From the NCBI RefSeq assembly GCF_014333425.1, contig NZ_JACRYT010000020.1, forward strand, positions 1 through 52,769: 52,769 nucleotides of DNA, written 5' to 3'. Origin of the DNA: Zhenpiania hominis. Lineage in GTDB: Bacteria > Bacillota > Clostridia > Peptostreptococcales > Anaerovoracaceae. The stretch's first letter is position 1. Each line of letters opens with the position of its first letter. Positions 26,713 to 35,298 of this stretch are shown piece after piece. Under the pieces are notes generated by a model. That model saw only the letters and a list, made by a program, of their open reading frames with translations, did no database searches and was not told where the DNA came from. A program made the position numbers and the translations under genes.

Positions 26713-28014
26713 CTAGCTAAGTTTTCTAACTTTTCTTCCATATTTATATATAAATGCTCCTGTAAACACAAGCGATAATAAAATATACATTCCTATATTT
26801 TCTACCGCTAATCCGATTACCCCAAATCGTGGAATAACAATCAAACATCCTACAACCTGTACGCAAAAGCCAATACAAGAAATAACCATATTGATTTTTG
26901 CCTGCCCCATAATTGCCAATAGACTTGAGTTCATTGCCCTAAATGAACCGTTTAAAAACGCCGCAATCAAAAAAAGACGCATTAATGGAACAACATTCAT
27001 ATAGGCTTCTCCATACAAGAGCCAGATAAGCGGTCTAGCAAAAATAATTAAAAGCAGCACCAGTCCCCCCAAAAGTATCGCATTAACGATAATCACTTTT
27101 TTGTAATTCCGCATTACCCATGTATGATCCATTTCATTTCTAATAAAATACGGACCTGCAAAAACAGCGATTGCATTTGAAATAATAATCACATTATTCG
27201 CAATTAAAATTGCAACTTTATAGTCTGCAAGAACAGTGGCATCCTCCGTCAAACGGCCTAACAGAAACATATCTGTCGCCAGATAAAGAATCCAGAATCC
27301 ATTGGCCATCATATTTTGAAAGGAGTACCGATTGATTTCTTTTCGTTCTGCCTTAGTCAGAGCTTCTTTCACTCTACCTTTAAAATAGCTTTTAATTACA
27401 ATCCCAGATAAAATCCCTGCGCATAAAATATCCGCTCCGATTCTGAAGATAATATTCCCAACTATCCCCCCTAAAAATGAGCCCAGGACTCGAAATAATA
27501 CCGATATTACCACCGTAATTAGCGCTAAAAATGCATATCGTTTATTCGCGAACATCGATCGTTCCGTAGATAAATTGCTATTAACCACATCTGAAAATGG
27601 AATGTCCAATAAAAATAACGCAAACAGCCAGGAGGCATTCAGATATTCTTCTGGATGGTTGTAAAAAACATTAAAAACAGCAACAATTACAATAATCAAC
27701 AGGTTATATAATGTTTGCTGTTTTAAAACATAATAGTAATAGCCCTTCCTTTTTTCTAAGGAATCTGCAATTACAATATATCTTAATAACGCTGCAGCTA
27801 ACCCCAATCCTGCAAAAATATAGACATAGGAGTATAAATTTTCAAGATATGAGAGCGTTCCATATTCTTCCTTTGTTAATAACCGAACTACAAAGATAGA
27901 ACCACAAAGAGTCACGAATTTATTAGCAAAATTCCCGACAAAAATATAGAAAGCTCCTTTTTCTTTTATACTTTTTAACGTATTTTTAACTCTATTTACT
28001 CGTATGGTCCCCAA
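26713..28014 (-). CDS. wzx: Wzx-type polysaccharide flippase
   Basis: About 433 residues with twelve or more hydrophobic segments and the MATE/PST opening GNFANKFVTLCGSIFVVRLLTKEEYGTLSYL. It should flip lipid-linked repeat units from the inner to the outer face. The frame is open to an ATG at 28041, but that ATG precedes the purine-rich AGGGGAGATAGAAGGAA, which looks like the ribosome site for the TTG at 28014; I chose the latter. With Wzy next to it this defines a Wzx/Wzy-dependent polymer. Confidence 0.82.
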   Translation of the reverse strand: MGTIRVNRVKNTLKSIKEKGAFYIFVGNFANKFVTLCGSIFVVRLLTKEEYGTLSYLENLYSYVYIFAGLGLAAALLRYIVIADSLEKRKGYYYYVLKQQTLYNLLIIVIVAVFNVFYNHPEEYLNASWLFALFLLDIPFSDVVNSNLSTERSMFANKRYAFLALITVVISVLFRVLGSFLGGIVGNIIFRIGADILCAGILSGIVIKSYFKGRVKEALTKAERKEINRYSFQNMMANGFWILYLATDMFLLGRLTEDATVLADYKVAILIANNVIIISNAIAVFAGPYFIRNEMDHTWVMRNYKKVIIVNAILLGGLVLLLIIFARPLIWLLYGEAYMNVVPLMRLFLIAAFLNGSFRAMNSSLLAIMGQAKINMVISCIGFCVQVVGCLIVIPRFGVIGLAVENIGMYILLSLVFTGAFIYKYGRKVRKLS

Positions 28015-28024
28015 AATGTTCCTT

Positions 28025-29494
28025 CTATCTCCCCTCTGCATCTTCTGGCTTTGCTTGTTCCAATCCCAGGGTCAATGAAAATGGAATCCAGAAAAATTTA
28101 TTACCAAATAAACCCAAACTTCCGCTGGTCATGAGCATAATCAAAATAGTTCCACCAATCCACAAAACTGCAAAGCCCATTTCCGATTTATAAAAAATAC
28201 TTTTACATACTTTAAAAATCATTGTCAGTATGACACCAAAAAGTAAAATAATTTTAATGATTCCCCCATCTAACATATCTCCTAAAACAATATTATGTGG
28301 ATACAGCCAATTTTTCTCTTCATCGTCCACATCTGCATATAATACTCTGCACTTTTGATTAATTGGATGATCTAAGTCATCAAAAATTTCGGAGTTATGA
28401 GAATTTCCTCCACCTATTACTTTTTCCAAAGTCGACATTTCTTTTATCCAATTGAGTGAAGTTTTCCATATAATCATCCTTGCATTTGAGGATTCGCCGG
28501 ATCGAATCGTTTCATAGCGTTCTTTCACATCTGTTTCTCGGATAATTTCCCCATCACCCTGCTCATGCTCCCCATACCGAACCCAAGTGTAACTACCAGA
28601 AAGATACTGTTCGTAACGATTATCAGAATAGCTTTTTAGAAGAAATACCATTGTTCCCATACTGCATATTGTGAATATTAGTGTAAAAACAAGAAGCATT
28701 CTCTTTTTCAATCTGTTATCATTACAAAATTTTTTCTGTGTTTGATAGATTGCCTTTACCAAAAAGACACATACATAAAACAGTATTAGGCCACAGATAA
28801 TTACAAGATTTTTTCGCGATCCAGACAATAGTACCACGGGTATATTTAATACAAAGTTTAAAAAAAATAACGATAACCGCTTGCCCATCGGAATGCCGTT
28901 TCTAGTTGCAATATAAAAATTTGCGATTGTTCCCAATAAGATTGCGGTAGAGGAAACATTATAATCTGATAAGGCAGATATCTTTCTTAAATAGAAGCAA
29001 TAGTCCCCTGTAAGGAATCCAACAAGATATACGACTGAAATGCCCAAGGATGTCAATCCCAGACATAAAAAAACCTTATTAATATCCCTCCAACTTGTAT
29101 AAAGTACAAAATTAATAAGAATCAGGAAAAACTCTATCATTGACATAATTTTTCCCGCCGCATATTCAAAATGATCCGCATATATAAAGTTAATCAAATC
29201 CCATATCAGATATGCAGCCAGAAACAGTAAAATCCATTTATTTTTATAGACTTCACATACTAATATTTTTTTGCATTCACGAAAACATCTTGCTATAAGT
29301 ATAAGATCTACAAGGAAAATCAAGACATAACCAATATTCAGTATGATACGCCAAGCCAAGCCTTTTGCAAATGGAAAAGGCATACAAAGATTAATAAAAA
29401 AATTAACAATCAAAAACAAAAAGCAAAACCCAAAAAGAGTTTTAAGCGAAATATTATCTTCTATTTTATTACCAATCAATTTACTTTTCATCAT
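28025..29494 (-). CDS. wzy: O-antigen polymerase-like membrane protein (Wzy)
   Basis: 489 residues with about twelve hydrophobic segments and a large outside loop (roughly 270-390) rich in charged residues (YTWVRYGEHEQGDGEI, NARMIIWKTSLNWIKE), followed by YPHNIVLGDMLDGG. This is the topology of Wzy polymerases and O-antigen ligases, which join repeat units on the outer face. Next to wzx (downstream) and a GT4 gene whose end overlaps its start by 14 bases, it is the likely polymerase of the main polysaccharide. Confidence 0.8.
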   Translation of the reverse strand: MMKSKLIGNKIEDNISLKTLFGFCFLFLIVNFFINLCMPFPFAKGLAWRIILNIGYVLIFLVDLILIARCFRECKKILVCEVYKNKWILLFLAAYLIWDLINFIYADHFEYAAGKIMSMIEFFLILINFVLYTSWRDINKVFLCLGLTSLGISVVYLVGFLTGDYCFYLRKISALSDYNVSSTAILLGTIANFYIATRNGIPMGKRLSLFFLNFVLNIPVVLLSGSRKNLVIICGLILFYVCVFLVKAIYQTQKKFCNDNRLKKRMLLVFTLIFTICSMGTMVFLLKSYSDNRYEQYLSGSYTWVRYGEHEQGDGEIIRETDVKERYETIRSGESSNARMIIWKTSLNWIKEMSTLEKVIGGGNSHNSEIFDDLDHPINQKCRVLYADVDDEEKNWLYPHNIVLGDMLDGGIIKIILLFGVILTMIFKVCKSIFYKSEMGFAVLWIGGTILIMLMTSGSLGLFGNKFFWIPFSLTLGLEQAKPEDAEGR

Positions 29495-30629
29495 TCAAAA
29501 TTTCATCATACAGAGCAAACAACTTTTTTTCCTCAGCTTCCCAGTTAAAAACTTCTTCGACTGCCCGCCTTCCATTTTTTCCCATTCGTTCTGCTTCACT
29601 CGGATGATCTTTTAAATAGATCAGGGCATCCGCGATCTCTTCAACATGTTCAGGATTGACCATAATTCCAAACTCATATTTTCCCATAACCTGCTCCACA
29701 TATTCTGTTCGATATATAATCGTAGGTATAGAAAACATCATATATTCGCAGACTTTTGTAGGCAAATTACAACTCTTATGGTATTGACCATAATTCAACA
29801 AGGTTGCCATCCCTACCGACGAACGTAGATAAATCTCATTAATCTCGTCAGGGCCACAATATCCCCTGAAATCAACATTTTTAAATTCTTCCATCCCTTT
29901 AATATCATCTTCTAGCTTTTTATTTGCAAATTTTCCTGCAAGGATCCCTGCAATCCCTGCTTTACTCCAAGCTTGAATATCATGTACAACTCCTCTTTCA
30001 TAAGAAATCGCTCCCGTATAACAAGCTGTATATGGATCCTTTTCAGATGTTTCATCCTTATTTATATTTGAATTAAAACTTGACAGGATCGGATAGTTAT
30101 CCAAATAAACTAAACGCTTCACACCATAATCAAACGGATCTTCTTCCAGCATTTTACAAGGAAAAATGACGCCACTAATTCTCCTGCATACGTGTTTTTC
30201 ATATAATTTATAACATACCGCCACCCATTTATATATAGCTTTCCTTCCATAAGTATGTTTTATCTGGCTGTAATAATTTTCATGTGAGTCAAAAATAACT
30301 TTAATGCCTCTGCGTTGTAACCATAATGCAAGCAACAACAATGGCGCTTCATGAAGCTCCACAATATCTATTTTCCCCAATGATTTAATTATCTTTTTTA
30401 TTTGAATAAGATAACGAAATTGTCTAATGATACGCCTCGGATCTGCTTCAATAATTTTTTTATACACTCCTTGTTCTCTACAATCCACTTCGCCAGAGGA
30501 ATTAATATTTGAAGTGATATAAGTTACATCATAATCAGGAATTTTCGCTAATGAAACACATTGTTTGCGAAAAATCCTTGTATCGTTGCTACTGTGTTTA
30601 AACGCAATATGGATTATTTTCTTCTTCAT
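29481..30629 (-). CDS. GT4 family glycosyltransferase
   Basis: 382 residues with a GT-B fold. The N-terminal half has KKIIHIAFKHSSNDTRIF, typical of capsule GT4 enzymes, and DIVELHEAPLLLLAL; the C-terminal donor domain has LPTKVCEYMMFSIPTIIYRTEY with the E-rich nucleotide-binding region. It should add a sugar to the lipid-linked repeat unit; its specificity is unknown. It overlaps wzy by 14 bases and begins 6 bases after wbpB. Confidence 0.82.
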   Translation of the reverse strand: MKKKIIHIAFKHSSNDTRIFRKQCVSLAKIPDYDVTYITSNINSSGEVDCREQGVYKKIIEADPRRIIRQFRYLIQIKKIIKSLGKIDIVELHEAPLLLLALWLQRRGIKVIFDSHENYYSQIKHTYGRKAIYKWVAVCYKLYEKHVCRRISGVIFPCKMLEEDPFDYGVKRLVYLDNYPILSSFNSNINKDETSEKDPYTACYTGAISYERGVVHDIQAWSKAGIAGILAGKFANKKLEDDIKGMEEFKNVDFRGYCGPDEINEIYLRSSVGMATLLNYGQYHKSCNLPTKVCEYMMFSIPTIIYRTEYVEQVMGKYEFGIMVNPEHVEEIADALIYLKDHPSEAERMGKNGRRAVEEVFNWEAEEKKLFALYDEILNDEK

Positions 30630-30635
30630 CAGGAA

Positions 30636-31709
30636 TCAAAACTCACCTTTCATATCAACACTTGCAAATTCCTTAAGAGGCAATTTGACTGACATTTTCG
30701 TTTTCTGGCTCTTATATATTGACAGTACGACTTCCAAAGCATTTCTTCCTGCCATCGCATCAACATAAGGTTTTCTGTTAGTTGTAATTGCATCAATCAT
30801 ATCTGCGAACAGACTCGTATGTCCATTGCCATATACATTGCTGGTCTGTTCCTGAAGTCCTTTATTTCGCATATCTGCATCTGTTTCATCCTCAAAATCC
30901 CATACATCAATATTATTTGTTGAGGTTCCGCCAATTTTTACAGTTCCCTTTTCACCAAAAATATAGAGCGTTTCTTCCAGATTCTTCGGGTACACATTTG
31001 TGGTTCCCTCAATTGTACCAATAGCCCCATTTTTAAATTTCACAACTGCAAGTCCTACATCTTCCGCCTCCAAGTAATCGTGAAACTGCTGCCTTGTTAC
31101 GCCATAAATCTCTTCAATTTCATCTCCCATCATCCAGCGAAGCAAATCAATTCCATGAATGCACTGGTTCATTAAAGCTCCTCCATCCTGCTCCCAAGTT
31201 CCCCTCCAGGACGCCTGTTCATAATATTGCACACCGCGATTCCAACGTACGTGAATTGTTCCATGAGAAAGTTTTCCAAAACGTCCCGCTTCAACTGCTT
31301 TACGAAGCTCCTGAATTGCGATATTAAACCGATTCTGGTGGCATGCAGAAACTTTCACACCTTTTTCTTCCGAGCGCCTTATAATTTCATCTGCATCTGC
31401 CATGTTCATTGCCATCGGCTTCTCAATAATCACATTGATTCCTTGATCGATACAATGTAACGCTATTTCTGCATGAATTCCACTTTCCGTTGCAATGCTT
31501 ACTAATTCAGGCTTCTGTTCCTGAAGCATCTGTTTGTAGTTTGTATATCGTCTAATAGAAGCATCTTTCGCCAAATCATGTCTATCCAGTAATTCTCCCA
31601 TTTTTTCAGGCAGGATATCGCAAACAGCAACGATTTCCAACTGATTATTTAACGCCGCTTTCATATGATTCGTAGCAATACGGCCACAACCTATTAATGC
31701 ATATCTCAT
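30636..31709 (-). CDS. wbpB: Gfo/Idh/MocA oxidoreductase, WbpB/WlbA type
   Basis: 357 residues. It has the N-terminal Rossmann motif ALIGCGRIATNH, the EKPMAMN motif with the usual lysine, SACHQNRFN, and the IHGIDLLRWMMGD stretch typical of sugar-nucleotide dehydrogenases. In the WlbA/WbpB branch it oxidises C3 of UDP-N-acetylglucosaminuronate, giving the ketone used by the WbpE-type aminotransferase. Its start shares one base with the end of the WbpD-type acetyltransferase gene (stop-start overlap at 31709), so the two are translationally coupled. Confidence 0.85.
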   Translation of the reverse strand: MRYALIGCGRIATNHMKAALNNQLEIVAVCDILPEKMGELLDRHDLAKDASIRRYTNYKQMLQEQKPELVSIATESGIHAEIALHCIDQGINVIIEKPMAMNMADADEIIRRSEEKGVKVSACHQNRFNIAIQELRKAVEAGRFGKLSHGTIHVRWNRGVQYYEQASWRGTWEQDGGALMNQCIHGIDLLRWMMGDEIEEIYGVTRQQFHDYLEAEDVGLAVVKFKNGAIGTIEGTTNVYPKNLEETLYIFGEKGTVKIGGTSTNNIDVWDFEDETDADMRNKGLQEQTSNVYGNGHTSLFADMIDAITTNRKPYVDAMAGRNALEVVLSIYKSQKTKMSVKLPLKEFASVDMKGEF

Positions 31710-32287
31710 TACAAATTACTCCTATCTATTTCTTTTAACCCTGTTTCCGTTTTCTGATATTTTCTTCCGCATCCGCATATCAAAGACTCCTCATCAAGCC
31801 GTTTTCCACATTCACAGACCCATCCAATCTTCCTGGCAGGAACCCCTGCTACTAACGCATAATCCGGCACATCCTTTGTTACTACAGAACCAGCCGCTAC
31901 CATTGCCCATTTCCCTATATTATGTCCACATACGATCGTTGCGTTTGCCCCAACGGTCGCTCCTGTTTCTAAAATTGTTTTTTTATAATTTTCGCTTCCT
32001 TTCGGGTATTTTGCTCTGGGGGTCAGATCATTTGTAAATACCATAGAAGGACCACAAAAAACAAAATCCTTCAGTTCTACACCTTCGTAAATGGATACAT
32101 TATTTTGTATTTTACATCCGTTACCAATTATTACATTATTCGCGACATTGACATTTTGGCCAAGTGAACAATTGCTTCCAATAGACACTCCCTTCTGCAC
32201 ATGGCAGAAAAACCAAATTTTTGTTCCTTCTCCGACTTGGACATCTTCATCAATATAACTGCTCTCATGTACAAAAAAATCTTTCAT
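31709..32287 (-). CDS. wbpD: Left-handed beta-helix N-acetyltransferase, WbpD/WlbB type
   Basis: 192 residues of hexapeptide repeats (NVNVANNVIIGNGCKIQNNVSIYEG and following turns), with FCGPSMVFTNDLTPRAKYPKG, a stretch characteristic of the WbpD/WlbB group, and a C-terminal pair of CxC motifs (WVCECGKR, LICGCGRK) that may bind zinc. It acetylates the C3 amino group of UDP-2-acetamido-3-amino-2,3-dideoxy-glucuronate using acetyl-CoA, the last step of the pathway. It adjoins wbpB. Confidence 0.88.
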   Translation of the reverse strand: MKDFFVHESSYIDEDVQVGEGTKIWFFCHVQKGVSIGSNCSLGQNVNVANNVIIGNGCKIQNNVSIYEGVELKDFVFCGPSMVFTNDLTPRAKYPKGSENYKKTILETGATVGANATIVCGHNIGKWAMVAAGSVVTKDVPDYALVAGVPARKIGWVCECGKRLDEESLICGCGRKYQKTETGLKEIDRSNL

Positions 32288-32340
32288 TGAATTCTCTTCC
32301 TTTATAATCTTAGTTCATTCATTGTGAAACAACTAATTCA

Positions 32341-33240
32341 CTATCTAATTATTTCCGCTGGCACTCCAATGACTACCGCATTGTCCTCTACATCTTTTGT
32401 CACTACACTTCCCATGCCAATTACTGCATTTATGCCAATCGCTATTTGATTTCTAATAGTCGCAGTTGCAATATAAGCATTATCTCCCACATCAACAGAG
32501 CCATAGATACGACTTCCCATAATCATTGCAACATTTTTTCCGATTCTACAGTTATGTGCGATCGAGCAAGAAGCATCAATTTTACTCCCCTCTCCAATTA
32601 CTGTATGATCAATTGTACCCCGCGCTATATGACAATTTCCTCCAATAAAAACATTATCTTCAATTGTTACTCCACCATAATGCTTTATCATAGATTTTCG
32701 AAATTGCTGATCTTCCGTAAAAGCAAATCCATCATGCCCTATTTTTACACCAGACTGTATTTCGCAATTTTTTCCAATCTTGACGCAATTAATAATGCTT
32801 ACATTGTTATAAATTCGAGTTCCATCTCCAATCGAAATATCTCCATCCAGTGTACAATTATGTCCAATCACTACATTTTTCCCTAATTTAACCTCTGGCG
32901 AAAGATATGTGTTATGTCCAATGGGTTCCTGCTTTTTTTCTGTTGAGAAAAAATGATCCAATAGATCGAAAAATACTCTCTTTGACTCTTCAACTATAAT
33001 TCTACTTTCTGCAATAGGAGCCTCTACCCCGTCCTGCACGACAGCGAGCGTTACATTCTGGACACTACTACACTGTTCCATCGTCTTACGACTTTTAATC
33101 CATGTTATTCCTCCTACTTTATAATTTGCATAAGAAGAAAAGCCATTGATGTAAATATCTCTTTTCCCCTCGAATTTATAGTTCTCATTTTTACAATTAA
33201 GGTACTCTAAGATTTCTTTTATGGAGATATTTTTATTCAT
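32341..33240 (-). CDS. LpxD-like hexapeptide acyltransferase
   Basis: 299 residues: an N-terminal alpha/beta domain of about 100 residues that resembles the uridine-binding domain of LpxD (INGFSSYANYKVGGITWIKS), then a left-handed beta-helix with VKIGHDGFAFTEDQQFRK, the LpxD/LpxA-type catalytic histidine region, and MIKHYGGVTIEDNVFIG. In Gram-negative bacteria LpxD N-acylates a lipid A precursor, which a Gram-positive cell does not make. Here it more likely acylates an amino group of a UDP-sugar for the surface polymer. Its start overlaps the end of the deacetylase-like gene by 4 bases, so the two are coupled. Confidence 0.75.
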   Translation of the reverse strand: MNKNISIKEILEYLNCKNENYKFEGKRDIYINGFSSYANYKVGGITWIKSRKTMEQCSSVQNVTLAVVQDGVEAPIAESRIIVEESKRVFFDLLDHFFSTEKKQEPIGHNTYLSPEVKLGKNVVIGHNCTLDGDISIGDGTRIYNNVSIINCVKIGKNCEIQSGVKIGHDGFAFTEDQQFRKSMIKHYGGVTIEDNVFIGGNCHIARGTIDHTVIGEGSKIDASCSIAHNCRIGKNVAMIMGSRIYGSVDVGDNAYIATATIRNQIAIGINAVIGMGSVVTKDVEDNAVVIGVPAEIIR

Positions 33241-33962
33241 TTAATTTCTTCTCCCAATATATTTTTCAAGTCTGTAATATTTTTATCTAGTATATAATAC
33301 CGATCGGTCTTTCCCTGTTCTATAAAATTTTTAATCGTTGTGTATAAATCTTTTTCCTCTTTATGATACCAAAACGCATGTGTCAGAATATGCAGTTTTT
33401 CATAGTTCCCTGATTCAATAACATTCACTACATCCTCACGCCATCTTCTGCGGCTGTCAGAAACATATTTAAATTGCTTAAAGAACTTCTTTCCATACGA
33501 GTTAATATATGGATATAAATCATAATCTGCCTCTAATGTCTCTTTTGAAGGCCGATGCATAGAAACTGACTTAACCTCTATTTGCAAAAGATCTTCTAAC
33601 ATTTGCACTTCTTTAAGAATAAGTTTAGGTACATTCTTCTTACAATCGTCATCATAATTCAACTCGTCAAAATGCAATCCAACATCATGACCCAGCCTGT
33701 TAATTTGCAGTATTTTATCCTTATTTTCTTTTGCTGCAAGGTTGTAAAACTCAGATGAAAGTAACACAAAATAGGTTGATTTAACATTCTCCTCAGCTTC
33801 AAGTGCCGCTAGTTCCACTGCCTTTTCAATTGAATAATCAATATCATGCCGCGAAATCACAGATTTTTTTAAATCATCACAGGTTATATAATCGGCAAAT
33901 ACATAATCATTCTCTCTCAGTATTCTGATTAGGCTCCGATATGCACCATACGTAAACTGCAT
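33237..33962 (-). CDS. Polysaccharide-deacetylase-like protein
   Basis: 241 residues in the NodB/CE4 layout: SRHDIDYS near residue 53 matches the metal-binding Asp-Asp region, RLGHDVGLHFDEL near 130 matches the H-x-x-H-S-type region, then SVSMHRPS and LHILTHAFWYH carry later histidines. The metal-binding set differs from classical NodB, so the substrate may be a small molecule or lipid-linked sugar and not a polymer. No signal peptide is visible, so it should act in the cytoplasm. It overlaps by 4 bases the LpxD-like gene, which suggests that one removes and the other adds an acyl group on the same sugar. Confidence 0.65.
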   Translation of the reverse strand: MQFTYGAYRSLIRILRENDYVFADYITCDDLKKSVISRHDIDYSIEKAVELAALEAEENVKSTYFVLLSSEFYNLAAKENKDKILQINRLGHDVGLHFDELNYDDDCKKNVPKLILKEVQMLEDLLQIEVKSVSMHRPSKETLEADYDLYPYINSYGKKFFKQFKYVSDSRRRWREDVVNVIESGNYEKLHILTHAFWYHKEEKDLYTTIKNFIEQGKTDRYYILDKNITDLKNILGEEIK

Positions 33963-33963
33963 G

Positions 33964-35277
33964 CTATAGTACCTCTATATTTCCTCTTTCTAAAACATCT
34001 TTCATCGCGTTTTTCGTATCAAAAATCGCCTTAGCGTTTCTCTGAATCATATCATAATCCAGGCAAGTATGCCCACAGGTAATCATCACAAGATCATACT
34101 CCTGAATTATCTTTTCATCAATGCGCTCCAGCCCTTTCCTTACAATACCCTTTTCTTTATACTCCGAAATATAAGGATCATAAAATTCCACTTCAGCCCC
34201 GTTCTTTTCCAGGATCTGAATAACTGGAATTGCCGGACTCTCTCTGTAGTCATCAATATCCTGTTTATAGGCAACGCCTAGTACCAACACCCTTGAGCCA
34301 TTTAACGCTTTTTTATCGCGATTCAGAATTTTACTGGCTCGTTCCACACAGTATTCTGGCATTTTGTCGTTAATCATCATGGAGGATTCGATCATAGACG
34401 TATGGAAGCCAAATTCTCTCGCCTTCCATGAAAGGTAATATGGATCCAATGGGATACAATGTCCTCCCAAACCAGGTCCCGGATAAAACGCCTGGAAACC
34501 ATAGGGTTTCGTTTTTGCCGCATCGATCACTTCCCAGAGACTGATCCCCATTTTATCGCATAGAATAGCCAATTCGTTTACCAGTCCGATGTTGATATTG
34601 CGATAGGTATTTTCCAGAATCTTTTCCATTTCCGCAACTGCTGGAGAGGATACCTCATGAACATCCCCTTCCAGAACCGCTCGATACATGGCAGAAATCA
34701 CTTCTGTCGCATCCTTCCCGATCGCTCCTACTACTTTCGGCGTGTTCTTCGTTTTAAAAACCGCATTCCCTGGATCAACTCGTTCCGGAGAGAATCCCAA
34801 ATAAAAATCTTTTCCGCATTTCAGTCCGGAGCCCTCCTCCAAAAGCGGCTTAATCAATTCTTCTGTCGTCCCTGGATAGGTCGTTGACTCTAGAACAACC
34901 ATAGTTCCCGACTTCATATATTTCGCAATTTCAATTGTAGAGTTTTTTACATAGCTGATATCCGGCTGTTGATGCTCATCCAGAGGAGTAGGTACACAGA
35001 TCGCTACAAAATCCACATCTTTTACAAAAGAAAAATCTGTCGTGGCAGTCAGCATCTTCGTTTCAACGATTTTCTTCAAGTCTTTATCTACCACATCACC
35101 TATATAGTTATGTCCTGCATTTACCATATCCACCTTCTGGCTTTGTATGTCAAATCCAATTGTTTTAAAACCCGCTTTTGCTTTTTCCACCGCAAGTGGC
35201 AATCCTACATAACCTAAGCCTACTACACCAACTTTAATCTTTTTCAATTTAATTTTTTCTAATAATTGTGTTTTCAC
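33964..35277 (-). CDS. wbpA: UDP-N-acetylglucosamine/mannosamine 6-dehydrogenase (WbpA type)
   Basis: 437 residues: VGVVGLGYVGLPLAVEKA (NAD site), CVPTPLDEHQQPDISYV, ESTTYPGTTEE, and PGPGLGGHCIPLDPYYLSWKA with the catalytic cysteine, all typical of the WbpA/WecC branch and not of UDP-glucose dehydrogenase. It oxidises C6 of a UDP-N-acetylhexosamine to the uronic acid. With the WbpB, WbpD and WbpE types also present, UDP-GlcNAc is the likely substrate and UDP-2,3-diacetamido-2,3-dideoxy-glucuronate the product of the pathway. Confidence 0.88.
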   Translation of the reverse strand: MKTQLLEKIKLKKIKVGVVGLGYVGLPLAVEKAKAGFKTIGFDIQSQKVDMVNAGHNYIGDVVDKDLKKIVETKMLTATTDFSFVKDVDFVAICVPTPLDEHQQPDISYVKNSTIEIAKYMKSGTMVVLESTTYPGTTEELIKPLLEEGSGLKCGKDFYLGFSPERVDPGNAVFKTKNTPKVVGAIGKDATEVISAMYRAVLEGDVHEVSSPAVAEMEKILENTYRNINIGLVNELAILCDKMGISLWEVIDAAKTKPYGFQAFYPGPGLGGHCIPLDPYYLSWKAREFGFHTSMIESSMMINDKMPEYCVERASKILNRDKKALNGSRVLVLGVAYKQDIDDYRESPAIPVIQILEKNGAEVEFYDPYISEYKEKGIVRKGLERIDEKIIQEYDLVMITCGHTCLDYDMIQRNAKAIFDTKNAMKDVLERGNIEVL

Positions 35278-35298
35278 GTACTCTACTCCTTTTCACAA

